Of a stretch of DNA of 64,000 nucleotides, positions 10,527-22,697 are shown piece by piece. Position numbers and translations under genes: made by a program. Positions within the stretch are counted from its first letter, which is position 1. Each line of letters starts with the position of its first letter. Below the pieces are notes generated by a model. It made no database searches. It was not told the DNA's origin and worked only from the letters and a program-made list of their open reading frames with translations. This DNA is from Marasmius tenuissimus (lineage: Eukaryota; Basidiomycota; Agaricomycetes; Agaricales; Marasmiaceae): positions 620,001 to 684,000 of the forward strand of contig JAQOTA010000065.1 of NCBI GenBank assembly GCA_029532415.1, read 5' to 3'.

Positions 10527-13500
10527 CTATGACGAGACTTGAACAGGCCGAGTGGGCGCCTGAGGTAATGCGTGATTGTCGATAGAGATACCTAGAAAGG
10601 TTTTAGAGAGAAATTGCCCAAACGACAAAATCAAGCACATACTATGAGTCACATTCGCTGTCTTGTAGATACCTATGAGACGATGACTGAGCTCGAACAT
10701 GTCGTTGCTGCGAGGGGATTAGTCAGAACGATGCCTAGACGCAACTGCGGGAAAGTAACCCGTACCGAAGGGAGATGATGATGAACTGGGCGTTCTTTGT
10801 CCTATCCTTGATGTAATTGGCGACGATCGAGACATTTCGGAAGTCCAAAGCAGCGTCGATCTCATCCATGAAGTAGAGCGGTGTCGGCTGTCAAAGATGA
10901 GTGATTGTTTGGTACGCCTTAGAACGCGACAGTACCTTGAAAACGTGCAAAGCGAAAACCAGTGCAAGGGAGCTCAGAGTCTTCTCACCGCCCGACAGGT
11001 TAGCGATATTCTTCCAACTCTTCTTCGGTGGCATGACACTGAAGATGATACCCTCGGAGAACGGGTCCATGCTGTCGACCAACTCCAGCTCGGCATTGCC
11101 TCCCATGGTAATCATCTACGCAGGTGACTGAGAACGGTGGAGAACCAAACAGAACGTCAAAGTACCTGATACATCTCTTTTAACTTGAGAGAGATGGCGC
11201 TGAAGCCGGTCATAAACTCGTCGAGACGCTTCTTGCGAAGCTCATCGTGATGCTTCTTCATCTCGTCTCGCTGCTTAGTAACTTCCTCGAGTTCGTTGAA
11301 TCGGTTGTAAACCTCATTCATACGCTTCTTCCACTCTGCGAGCACATTGAGATTGGGTTTCGCCCGGTCGAGTTTGTCTAGGTTCACAGTCAGACAGGGT
11401 TAATGCTCCCAAACATCGAAGTTTCTCACCTTCGAGGTACTCGATGTCAACAGCCAAATCTCGATGTTTGTATTTCTTGAGCTGTTCAGCAGGGAGTTCA
11501 GGTGGTTTGAGGGGATCTTTGTTGTCCGTGGCCTTCTTCCTGTTCTCAGATGGCGCGTCTGGGTCCGGCTTGATGTCATCTTCGTCGCGAAGCTCGACGT
11601 CGGGATCACCGTCTTTACCACCTTCTGCACTGCCGGCGTCGTCATCGCCTTCGCCCTCACCTTCCTCGTCATCGTCGTCTTCAACAAGCTCCTCACTGCC
11701 ACAAAATACATGAGAAGACATGGATTGCCGAGTTAACAAAGAGGATACGTACTCAATTTCCTCAAATCTGAGTTCATCGTTCTTTTCGTACCAATGATTG
11801 ATCTTCTTTTCGTTCTCCTGGTACTCCCGATTAACGTCGTCGATCTTGGCCTGAATCTTCGCCTCTTTGGCCTTGAACTTTTGGACCTCGGCCATCTTTT
11901 CCTCGAGCTCTTCTCGGTATTTATCCAGGTCCTCTTTCGAATTCTCTTCTTTCTCCTGCGCTTCAGCGACCTTCCCTTTCAGACCAGCCACATACTGCAC
12001 CAATTCGTCGACCTCTTTGTCCAGCTCCTTCAACTCCTTTTCAAGTTCCTCGAGATTGGCCTGATTGGTCTCCAAAGAGGAGGTGTACTTCACGGTATCC
12101 TTCTCGGCCTTGGTTTTGGCCACTTCGGCTTTGGTAATCTCGTCGTTCGCCAGACTGATATGAACCCGGAGACTTTCAACCTTCGACTTCTGGCTCAGAA
12201 GTTTGGAACCTCCGATCTGAAGAATCTTCTCGTCGATCTCCTTGAGCGAGTCGTTGATTTCCTCAGCCTTTGCGTTCAACTTATTCAAGTCCGCCGTTGC
12301 CTTCTCAGCAGCCTTTTCTAACTGAGCGATACGGGCGACGTCAGAAGCATTAGGTTTGCTCTGTGCCCTGTGGAAACATAATGTGCGTCAGACTCATTCA
12401 TCTTGTACGCATTGCATGTTCACTCACTTTGCCGCTTTTGCTGCCTTCTCGGCCTCAGCCACTCTGGCCTTCCCAGTCGTGAGTTCCAATCCCAGCTTCT
12501 CGTACTCCATATCGATGTCCGGAACCTTTCGTTTCAGCGCCGCCAGCTCTGTCTGCGCGTCCCGCATTTCCTCCGTCTTCTCTCGCAGCTTAGCCTCAGC
12601 ATCCTGAGTCTCCTGCTCCCACCCTCGCATCACCTCGGGCCGCACGGATTCCGCGGCAAACTTGGAGCTCATAGCGCCCCTCGCAGCTCTGTTTCCACCT
12701 CCGGACATCGTTCCCGAAAGCTCGAACATCTGGCCGGCCAAGGTGACAACCCGCCATCGCGTCGGACCATACGCAATTCGATTCGCCTGCTCGATGTCCC
12801 GAGCAACCAACGTGTCCTGAAGGGCCTTGTAGAACGCCGGACGGAACTTGGAATCCTTGATCGTAATCAAGTCGAAGAGCCTTGGAACATTTTCCGGAGT
12901 CTGTATTGGCTGCATCTGTTCTGGACGGACGGAGAGTTTCTCGAGGGTCATGAACGTTGCTCGGCCAATATTGTTGGTGCGGAGGTACTCGATGCAACGC
13001 TGTCCCTGTTCGACAGTATCGACAACCATATGATGCAACTGAGCACAGGCGGTGGAGACGGCGACGTCGTATTGCTCAGGTATCGTAGCAAGACTCCCCA
13101 AACGACCCTAAGATGCAATCAGTCACAGGTTTCCATCTTTGATTTGGGAGATAAAAAGTTCATACGTGAAAACCCTCAATTCTCCCCGAGTCCCGAAGGC
13201 CATTCAGCCCGTTCAAAACCCGATTTTGAGACTTGTTCTCCGCTTGCGAGGCCTTAGCTTCTTGAACTTTTCTATTGGAAGCCGCAGCTTGCCGCTCCCA
13301 ATGTTTAGCTTCGGTCTCGGCGTCCTTTGTGAAGCATGAGTCTCTGTGAACCGGAGTTTCGCTTTTGTCCTTACCTGGATTTTCTTCTCGAGAGCGGTCC
13401 TTTGTGCGTTCATTCCCGATTTCGTAGCTTTGAGTTCAGCTTGCCTCTCGGTCTATTGATGATTCAGTATCGTGCGCGCGCTTGATCTACGAGCAATGAC

Positions 13501-16098
13501 TACCTTCTCCGCCATGTCAGCTTGCAAGGTCGCCAGCCTCTGTTCCGCTTCCTCTCCTTCACGTTTGGCTTGCTCTGCCTTAGACACCAACTCGTCCCGT
13601 TCACTAGTTGCGATGTCAATCTCGGACTGTTTGACGTCAATCTTCGCATTCCAAGGCTGGAGTTCGCGCTGCAAGACCTCCTTCTGGTCATAGTAAACCT
13701 GAGTTTTGTCTGACCGAGAGTTGATCGTTAACGGCAAGTGACATGGAAAGAACGGCGTGCGCACCCTTGAGTGAATCTTGAATCTTGGCCAGTGCCTGCT
13801 CTTCTTTGACCAGATCGACTTCGTACTGTTGAAGTTTCTTCTTCTCCTTGATAATCTTCTCAGTGCTATCTTCGTTGGTCTGCTTTGCCGTGCGCAGTGA
13901 ATTGGTTTCCTGCAATGGCGTCAAGGTGTCGGTGAGGTAGTCGCATTGAACTGAGAGCCTGAAACCTACGTCTGCAACCGACTTCTTCAACTTCTTCACT
14001 TTGCCTGAAGCATGCTTCCGGCGTTCGTTAGCCCCGACCTCCTTCTTCTCATGCTCTGCCAGATCCTTCTGCGCGTTCTGTGCCAGTTTTTGGAGGCTCT
14101 AGAGATTGAAGCCCTTGTGAACACGGGCATCAGACCATCGCATCGAACACCTACTTTGTACGTCACCTCCCTTTGGCGGAAATCCTCTTCCAACTCCTCC
14201 AAGTGAGCCACGTCATCCTTATTTTTCTCCTGTTCTTTCTCAAGATCGCTCTTCAGCTTCTTCATCGTCCCCTCCAAATTCTCCGCCTGCTCGAGACCCT
14301 GTCCGACATAGATCTGATAGAGAATACTCTTCTTTTTGACACAGTCGTTCGTCATCTTGAGGAAACCAATCGCCTCCTTCTTCTTAGCTTCCAACGAATC
14401 TTTCTCTTTCTCGACCAACCTGGACGGAAGTCAGCCCTCTGTGCTTGAAGAGTTCAGCTGAGTCTTACTTCAAGCGGTTGAATTTCTCCTGGCGCAGATC
14501 TGTCAATTGTTCAACCTCGTCCACGGCCTTTTGGATAGGTTCCTTGTAGTGTGCAGTCCCGATGATATCCTCGAGGTATTCGAGGAGACCTTCATCGTGC
14601 TCGGACGAAGCTTTGGGCTTCATGAGCGCAATCGATTCGACTTCACCCTGGGAAGGTACAGGCGCGTCAGAATCGTAATCCACAGACTGGGGTAAATGGA
14701 GGGTACCTGAAGAATTAGGAATCGCTTGTGATCCAGATCGATACCTCTTCCCTTAAGCAAAGTCTGTACCTCGCTGAATGTGCTCTGCCTCCTGTTAATC
14801 GTATATTTACTCGTGTTGTTCTTGTACGCATGTCGAGCAACGACGAGCTCTGAACCGGGAACAACTTCGTACGCGTCAGGACCGGGCTAGAACGAGCACA
14901 TCAGAAGACGCTAACATAGGAAGAAAACCAATAAGACATACCAAATCGGTGATTTCACGGAAGTAAACCTCGACGCAGCATTCGTCGAGGTCAGGATAGC
15001 GTGCAGAATTGTGGATCAACTCCCCCAATTTTCCCTGCCTCATCTTTGTAGCACGGTATCCGAACACGAAGAGGAGAGCATCGATGGTGTTGGACTTGCC
15101 AGAACCATTGGGACCGACGATAGACGAGAATGACTATGACAAGGCATTAGTGAGCGTCACAGAAGAACGCGAAAGACACAAACCTTGTGGAAAGGCCCAA
15201 TTTCCTGCCGTCCACCATAGCTCTTGAAGTTGACGAGGGCCAACTTGTGGATGACCAGTCGAGCTTTGGGCTCATTTGACTCCGGCTCAGTTATCGTTTG
15301 AGGCTGAGGGATAGGAATGGGAAGGGGTGGAGGAGGGTCAAGGAGAGACTTCTCCTCCTCCTCTTCTTCCTGTTCTGGTTCAGGCTCTTTCTCGGGTGTC
15401 GGTGACTTGGCTTGCTTGGAGGTACTCGCTTTAGCACTGCTGGGTTTCTTAGCAGGTGCACGTCCGCTAGACCTTCTGGCAGGTGGTTCGTCGTCGTCCT
15501 CATCCATGGCGTCTGGGGCTCTAGATACAAGCTCAGGCTCCCCATCAGAGTCGGAATCCTCTTCCTCCTCTTGCTGGACTTTCTTTGTGGCCTTGGCTCG
15601 CGGTGCTGGAGCCCGTTTCGCGCGACCCTTGGGTGCGCTGACCTTCCTGGCTGTTGTCCTCCTGCCCCTAGTAGGTTTCTTCTTCTCCTCAAACTCTTCT
15701 TCTTCCTCATCGTCATCTTCTGCCGCCGCTTCATCCTCGTCCTCGTCCCGTTCAGGTACACTCTCAACCGACGGCCGCTTCTTCTTTGCAGGTCGCGCTT
15801 CCTCCTCTTCCTCCTCCTCTTCCTCATCGTCAGTCTCCGCAACCTCTTCTAATGCTGATGCGTTTCGCGTAGAGGTTCTGGATCGCGACGCCGTTCCTGT
15901 GCTAGATCGATTCGTTGAGCTCCTTCGCGATCTCGTAGACGGGGGTTTCTCCACGTTTTCTTTCTCGACAACGACATCAACAATGGGAGGTTGGACAGAC
16001 CGTTTACGCTTTCCGGGATTCGAGTTTGTTTCTGCCTGAGGTGGTGCTTGCGGCTCAACCGAGGCCCTCGTGCTCCGCGTTGAGCGACGAGGTGGCAT
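10527..16098 (-). CDS. SMC4: Condensin ATPase subunit SMC4
   Basis: SMC4 pairs with SMC2 to form the ATPase core of condensin, which compacts mitotic chromosomes in the nucleus. From the N-terminus: about 260 disordered residues, rich in acidic runs and Lys/Arg/Ser, then LVIHKLALVNFKSYGG, GPFHK spliced to SFSSIVGPNGSGKSN (Walker A, intron at about 15136-15183), LLFVFGYRATKMRQGKLG, long coiled coil, the hinge region (about 12.6-13.1 kb), returning coiled coil, MITMGGNAELELVDSMDPFS, the ABC signature NLSGGEKTLSSLALVFALHV, then Walker B and D-loop (FMDEIDAALDFRN), and a C-terminus after the helix NDMFELSHRLIGIYKTANVT. These blocks are diagnostic for SMC4 over other SMCs. About 15 short introns. 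An Asp/Glu-rich insertion of some 80 residues (about 11450-11700) interrupts the returning coil. The start at 16098 gives MPPRRSTRSTRAS. Confidence 0.95.
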
Positions 16099-16327
16099 GA
16101 TGTTGGGTTAGGAGCCTGGTGGGGGGAAAGGTTCAAAGATCGTTGAGCGTGACGTGACTTGACGCGACCCTCACGTGCATGTCGCGACGCATGCTACTTC
16201 GGCCGTTGCCGAACCTCGACGCACAAGCCACTTTGGGAGTCATTGTTCTAGGGACATGGCTGTTGTTCTCGATACATAAATAATACACACTGCGCTACTC
16301 CATGTTTGAAGTGTAGAGGTTTAAAGT
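16099..16327 (-). promoter_or_regulatory. SMC4 promoter with ACGCG cores
   Basis: This 229-base gap between the RPN3 stop and the SMC4 start carries gacgcga (16161-16167) and gtcgcgacgc (16181-16190). ACGCG is the core recognised by the fungal G1/S factor MBF, which would suit a mitotic condensin gene. The link is inferred from the motif only. Confidence 0.3.
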
Positions 16328-18059
16328 CTAGAAATCCCCACCCAGATCGTCTTCATCCAAATCACCTTCCTGAATTTCTTTTGCAAGCTCCTTCTCCCTC
16401 TCTCGTGCACCCTCAGCAGCAGCGAGCTCCTTGCGATGAGCGTTGAGTGGGTAACGCATAGCCTGAAAAGAAGTGTGAGCATCAACGCCAGACCCACAGA
16501 TGGTTCAAACCATTTACCTTGACACTCTGATTATGAAGCTCAAGACAGTACCCAATTCGCCTTTGGAACGCCTCAGCAACGCTGTTACCATAGGCATTCT
16601 GTCCTTTAGCACCACCTGCACCCTTGCATGCCATCCATCCTTGTTCATGAACCATACGCCCTTCGATGACACCGTCCCTAATCGCTTTTCCAACAATGTA
16701 CTCTGCGTCTTCCTCGGAATCCAAGTGCAGCTTGACACAGATATCCTTGAGTGAGATCAAGGAGTACGCCAACGAAAGCTGTCGGATGCCAGTCTTGATG
16801 ACGTTTTGCCTCAAGCGTACGATGAGCGTATGCGTATGATCGGTCTGGAACGTGGCAGAGTGCTTAGACACAGTCGTCAAGAACTGGGAAAGTGAGCCCG
16901 TTCGAACAGCTATTATAGTAGACGATAAATAACAGGAACACGGAGAGAAGGACTAATTCACCTTTCACGAGCTCAAAATAACCACCGAGTGCCTTCTCCA
17001 GCACCTTGTGTCGGAAGATGCTACGATCGGGAATATCACCCATCAACAGCTCAACGACGATATTCAGCTTGTGAACTGCCTGGAAAAAGCCGGGCGCCAT
17101 CGTTGGGGGAGGTGCTCTTCTGATGGCCTGCTGTAGATTGATATGAGCATCAGAGTAGTTGAGCTGAACAGCTTTGATTCGTCCAAGGTAGTAGTGGTAA
17201 CGGGCAAACTGGTTGTTGGGTGCAGACGCGGGGAACGTAGTCTTCGAGACAAGCTTATCGGCCTGGTCGTAAAGGGAATACGTGATATAAGAACGGAGTA
17301 AGCAGTTCAGAAGAGCGGCCTCGGTGGTAGAATCGTGTCGTAGAGCAGCAGTACGCTGGCCTGCAAGGAAGAGTCTGTGAAAGAATATGAGTCCTCGATC
17401 TCATCATGAATAAAAGTACTTACATCCGAGCATCAGCCAACTCGCCCCGAAGCTCATAAACGCGCTCTACCGCAAACCAGATTTTGGCAGCGATGGGATC
17501 CATGCTTCGCCTGTTGAGCCTGTGCATCTTGTCGACTGTGTCGTTCGCCAACTCCTTCGCTTTTCCATATTGACTCTCGGACTTGAGCAACTGATATAGA
17601 ATGAGGAGACGAAGGTAAACATCGATCTCCGGAACGGGTTCGGATGTAGGAGGGGGTGCCGGCGTAGCAGGCTGTGATGTGGAGTCCACATCCATAGCTG
17701 CCTGAGAAGAGACCGCAGGCACCCATGATAGAAGGGTGGTTTTTGTCGAAGAGTCTATCAGAAATATTAGCTCTTGCTTCCAAGGACCCCGCGCTTGCGT
17801 ACACACCTTTGGGATAGAGCTGCTCAATGGCATTCTTCAGAACAGCTTCATCGGACCTCTTCCTCAGCGCAGTCAACGTCCTGAGTACACGATGCGTGAA
17901 CCGAGGCTCGATTGTAGATACTGCCCGGTCGATGAGAGCAGCATTCGCCTTGATTTCGGCCAAAGGCGACTTGGGTTCTTCTTTCTTTGTTTCTTCCTTC
18001 TTCTCCTCTTCTTTCTCCTCTTTCGCGGTATCGACTGGTTTCATATCAACATCGGGCAT
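16328..18059 (-). CDS. RPN3: 26S proteasome regulatory subunit RPN3 (PSMD3/S3)
   Basis: RPN3 is a PCI-domain scaffold of the proteasome lid. The start MPDVDMKPVDTAKEEK leads into an acidic and lysine-rich segment, then AEIKANAALIDRAVSTIEPR and TLTALRKRSDEAVLKNAI. Middle exons carry LNRRSMDPIAAKIWFAVER and YHYYLGRIKAVQLNYSDAH, typical TPR-like helices of this subunit. The PCI region follows with TGIRQLSLAYSLISLKDI and LDSEEDAEYIVGKAIRDG. The C-terminus ends in AKEIQEGDLDEDDLGGDF, an acidic tail typical of RPN3. About seven introns. All joined frames are open. It shares a short divergent promoter with NUG1. Confidence 0.95.
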
Positions 18060-18270
18060 GTTGGGAGATGGAGGGGAACAGAGAAATGTGGAATAAAACA
18101 AGAGCAGAGTTCCTTTCGAAGGTGACGCGTCTTACGCGCACAGGTCCGTGAGAACCTCCTTCCTTTTGGGTCTCCGCAACGCCCTTTGTTTTTTCGCTCC
18201 TATTGTCTGTGCCGTCTGTCCAGGCCCAACCGAGCATATAAAAGCCGTTTGGCGATCGCTTCACTTCACG
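18060..18270. promoter_or_regulatory. Divergent promoter RPN3 / NUG1, with an ACGCGT box
   Basis: A 211-base intergenic region drives RPN3 leftward and NUG1 rightward. It contains the palindrome acgcgt (18125-18130) and cttacgcgca just after it, both MluI-box-like, and a tataaaa (18237-18243) oriented toward NUG1. That TATA lies only about 30 bases before the chosen NUG1 ATG, so either the 5' leader is very short or the TATA is not used. Confidence 0.4.
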
Positions 18271-20499
18271 ATGACCATGGGTAGAACTAGTACGTCTCCT
18301 GCGCTTGATTTCGTTTCACAGTCCCCTCTGATCCTTCACCTCCAGAACCAAAGCGCCCCACTGTGCCGCTCAAGTCGAGTACGTTCTCCTCACTGTGTTC
18401 CCCCAAATCGGGCAATTCTTACAACCGTTCTGTAGAGCTAAAGAAGGATCCTGGTGTCCCCAAGCTACCAGATCTCAAGGCCAGAAACGAAATCAAACAA
18501 CGAGCACGAGCGGTGAGTCAACCAGTTTCAATCGTGCCTCGTGGCTTTATCGAAAATTTTGGCCACTTAATCAGAACCGATAGACGCCATCCTCAGAGAC
18601 TCGGAAGAGTGACAATGACTCCTACATGGCATCAGAACCCACACTATCATCCCTTGCTCAACTCGCCACTGAAGCTGACGCTGCTGCTGCCCAATTTCAA
18701 GGGTCTGAAGATGCAAGTTCATCATCGGCGGGCCCTTCAGGATCGGGAAAAACCAAAGAACAATTAAGGAAGCACTACCTTCGGGCTCTGCACAAAGTGA
18801 TTGATGAGAGCGACATCGTAATCCTAGTTCTGGACGCACGCGACCCAGAAGGATGCAGAAGTAGACTGGTCGAGGAAGAGGTTCGCAGGCGCGAGAGCGA
18901 GGGAAAGAAACTAGTATTCGTTCTCAATAAAGTCGGTGGGTCAGCTTATCACAGACACTAAAAGCACGGTCATGACCGCGTCCTTGTTCACAGATCTCAT
19001 ACCCAAAGACAACGCCCAAGCATGGCTGAAGCATCTCCGACATTCTACTCCCACACTTCCATTCCTCTCCCCTTCGCAACATCTGCGTTCAAATATCTCA
19101 TCATCTACAGCACCTGCCCTTGTCAAGTTACTGAAAGCCTACAAACCCAAAACGGGTAGCGTTACGATTGGGGTAGTAGGATACCCCAACGTCGGAAAGA
19201 GCAGTCTTATAAACAGCTTGAAAAGGAGCAAGGTAGTTTGCATCACCTGGACCTCCCCACCATCTAATCTATGCCCCCCAGGCTTGCGGTGTAGCAGCAC
19301 AAGCTGGTTTCACGAAAGAAGTCCAATCAGTGCAACTAGAACGCGGCATGAGAATTGTCGATTCCCCTGGTGTCGTCTTCGACGATGACGATGAGGAAAT
19401 CAAAGGTCAGAAGAAAGGAAGTGTACTCCTCAGGAACGTTGTGAGAGTTGAGGACGTTGACGATCCGATCGCCGTCGGTGAGAACTCTTTGCTGTGGCTC
19501 CCTTCGGTGTTCTTGACATGAGATGTTTCAGTTGAGGAAATTCTCGCCCGTACTTCCAAAGAAACGATACAGAAGATATACAACCTCCCCGAGTTCTCGT
19601 CAACACTGGAATTCCTCACCATGCTCGCCCTCACGAGCGGCCGATTACTGAAAGTGAGGATACCCTATGCTGCCCCTCTGAATTCCTCTGATCGTCTTGT
19701 AGGGCGGGACACCTGATGTCACCTCTTCAGCGAGGCATGTAATAACTGACTGGAATCACCAGAAGATCCCCTACTTCTCCGTACCTCCCGTCATTCACCC
19801 ATCCTTAATACCCTCAACAAGTAAGTGCTAAAAACCAGTCTGAGTGCCACACACATATTCACCTTCCATAACCCACAGTGCAAGCAACTTCCTCTGCTGA
19901 AGCAGTCGTCGCACCCGGTGCCGAAAACGTCGGCCAAGCCCAAATAGTCACCTCTTTCTCTAAACCCTTCGAGCTCGCTGGTCTCTTCGGTGCCGCCGAC
20001 GCAAAAGCCTTCGGAGGCAATGGCGGGGACATTGAAATGGACGGTAACGCTGACGCGTCCGATAACGAGATGTTCTGGGATGCAAATGAAACGCTCGATA
20101 CTGCCAATGACGATATGGATGAGGATTCGTACGCCCTTTTCTCGTATCATTTCTTTTTGTTCGTTCTGACCCTGTTACATCAGGGCAATGCAAGGGGAAG
20201 ACCCTTCAAGACGAATATCCCTCGGAAAACGACCTCATTCTCCAGCTTTAACCACCGAAGAACCATACCAACGACAGCCTAAACGACAACGTAAATCCAA
20301 GCTTATACCGTCTTATGACGAGCGGCCGGACGAACATGTCCTGAAACATATGGGTAGGAGCAATCCTCTCAATCGGAAGAATCTCAAGAAGGATCGCAAG
20401 AGGGAACGCCGCATGCTCGCTATGAAGGCGAAGGCAGCTGGAGAGGGAATGGAGGTCGATGATACAGGTGGCGGACTGGGTGCGACGTTCATGGCTTGA
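18271..20499 (+). CDS. NUG1: Nucleolar GTPase, NUG1/GNL3 (nucleostemin) family
   Basis: These GTPases act in the nucleolus in maturation and export of the 60S subunit. The GTPase motifs are circularly permuted, as expected: ALHKVIDESDIVILVLDARD, then G4 (FVLNKVD across an intron), G1 (GVVGYPNVGKSSLINSLKRS), and G3 (MRIVDSPGVVFDDDDE). Next come SGRLLKGGTPDV, KIPYFSVPP, an acidic segment, and a basic C-terminus (RKNLKKDRKRERRMLAMKAK) followed by TGGGLGATFMA. Start ATG 18271 gives MTMGRT; a donor gtacgt and acceptor ctgtag join PLKSK to LKKDPGVPKLPDLKARNEIK. The N-terminal basic coiled region looks shorter than usual, so an extra upstream exon is possible. Confidence 0.9.
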
Positions 20500-20701
20500 A
20501 TACTCAAGCCTGGATCGATGGATTGTTTGTGACGTGAATGTACCTGTACTCTATCTGTTGTAGCGCCCCCAGGGCTGTTGTCTACCACCAACTCAGGCGC
20601 GTTCCGAGTGTGTCCTCGTTGCAGTATTACATATATGTAGAGAATAGATACACGGGTGATACACAACAATAAAGATGGAAGGTATAGATCGTGAAAATGT
20701 C

Positions 20702-22697
20702 CTAGTAACTCGTCGAATCCTGAAGTCTCCATTTTCTGAGCGGACCCCACCACCACAGCGACCGTCTTGGTTCAGGTTCAGGGGGTAACGGAGGGTGGTT
20801 ATTCGTCGTCGGATAATGGATAAACGGCCCGCTCGTTTCAGTAGCGTCGGGGGCACGAGCGGTGCGCCTTCTCTGCCCAGAATTTTCCCTATCATCGTCT
20901 TCATCTGTGTAATCCTCACTGGCACTGCTCGGGCTGTTCCCTCGCCGAGGACGTGTTTCCCTCTGGCCACCAGAGCCGTAAGTGTCCATCTCATATGTTG
21001 CCGCAATTGCCCCTGACGAATTGACATTTCCGCCTCTCCATCCAAAATGCCCTAGTCCCCAGCCTGTCCCCGGAACACCCATTCTAAACCAGCTTGGTCC
21101 CCCGGTTGTCGTTGTTTTGATGTTTTTGTTCCTCCTGTTTCCATCGGTGTCAGCCGCTCTCTCCAGCCTCTCGATCGCAGCCCTAGTTCTTTCCCTCTCC
21201 GCTCTCTCCAACTCCATAATCCTCTCCCGTCTTTCTTCAGCTTGTACTCGCGCAGCTGCGACATGTGCATGTCTCAAGCTAGCGTACCATTCATGTACGA
21301 CGCGAGGGAGGAAGCCAGGCAATGTTCCAGTAGAAGTCGTAGTCGTTGAAGCCGTCGACGAGGGCGAAGTGTTGCGACGGGGTCGACTATTCGATGTTGT
21401 GGAACGATCCTGAGTATAGATACGGTCACTGTCCGACACTGCATCCGGTTCTCCTTCCACGGCTCCACGACGTCTACGCCTTGGTCCATTGCTCCCGCGT
21501 TCTTGACCACCTCGTTCAGTGCCTTCCAACTCATGGTCATCCGCCTCGTTGCCATCGTCTGGAGCTTCACCCCTCCCAAATACCCTCCATCGCCGACTTG
21601 AACCCGTGGTCTCGCTTCTAGCGCCATCTGTCTCTCCAGCGGCAATCCTCCGTCTCATCCTCCTCCTTTCCTTTCTCTTCCCGGAAATTTGTTGCCCCCG
21701 TCTCAAGACTTCTTCGACTACTTCCTCCGTCGTAGCCCCACTGCCAGCACCGACCCACCACCACCATCCGAGAAAACTCTGCCATAGAACCACCGCCCAC
21801 ATCAATCCCGGAAGCCAGACGTACTCCTCCTCCCTCGGTACATAGAGAAAGTTCAAAGCAGTCGAAGCGATAGCCAACCCAAGGGCACCAGCTCCAAACA
21901 CCGCTGTCCCTCCATCCGTACGCCATGCCTGTACCCTATTCACCAGAAGGCCCCATATGAAAAGTGCAGCCGTGAAGAGTAACGAGAGCGTCGCGTTGCA
22001 GACGTTGCGGATGGCACTAGCAATGTCAATAACACGAGGTGACGCCGATATCGGTACCAGCTGCATAGCCGCTGAAAACACTGCCAATGGTCCCAATAAC
22101 GAGAAGATGAGTCGCTTTTCCAACGTAGATGGGTATAGGAGACCCAAAAATTGGATATGGGTTATCTGCACCAACACGCTGATCGTTGCGGTCATGATGG
22201 CCCATGTTGCCTTCTCTGCGGAAGACCATTCTCCAGGATTGTCCAGCTCGTCGTCTGTTGGAGGTACTGGAACAGCCATGTAGCTGACCATGTATGGCCA
22301 TTCATCGGACTCGGCAATGGACTGATGTAAAACGACATTGATAGTTGCGATTAAGGAAATGAGGAGGGTTGTAACTCCGGCCAATTGCAGCGTATAGTTG
22401 ACTGGGGCGAGAGGCCAGTGATATTGACCAGTAAAAAGCAAGTGGATGAAGAGAACCGAGACGAGGGTGAATACGACGCCAGTAACGAGAATTTGAACGG
22501 GGAGAGAACGGGCGAAGGGTGGTTTGTACGAGAGGTATGGATCTTCATCATAACTATAGAATTTGTTCAAAAAGACATGTTTTCACAGAGATTATGGAAA
22601 AAAAGACCTACCCATCCCCGTCTTCTTGGGCGAAGACAACAGCGATGAGGAAAACCAAGCTGAGCACAATGCTCAGCCATCTCCGCGACGCCGACAT
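20702..22697 (-). CDS. Signal-peptide-bearing seven-helix membrane protein, unknown role
   Basis: Two exons. I place the start at 22697 (MSASRRWLSIVLSLVFLIAV), a clear signal peptide. A gtaggt..ctatag intron joins EDGDG to YDEDPYLSYKPPFARS. A TTG-initiated frame beginning at 22570 is only the second exon read upstream. About seven hydrophobic helices follow: VQILVTGVVFTLVSVLFIHL, LQLAGVTTLLISLIATINVV, TWAIMTATISVLVQITHIQF, LIFSLLGPLAVFSAAMQL, NATLSLLFTAALFIWGLL, GAGALGLAIASTALNFLYV and WLPGLMWAVVLWQSFLG. A tail of more than 300 residues follows, rich in Arg, Ser and Gly with a helical ARVQAEERRERIMELERAER segment. It is not related by motif to copies A-C. The topology is receptor-like, but no family is recognised. 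Confidence 0.75.

Noticed and set aside
15317..16039. Long plus-strand frame of 240 codons, Ser-rich
   Set aside because: It is the antisense shadow of the acidic, repetitive N-terminus of SMC4. Composition alone keeps it open.
22568..22570. TTG as start of the 622-codon membrane protein frame
   Set aside because: It lies in an intron. A gtaggt..ctatag splice joins to an upstream exon with ATG and a signal peptide.
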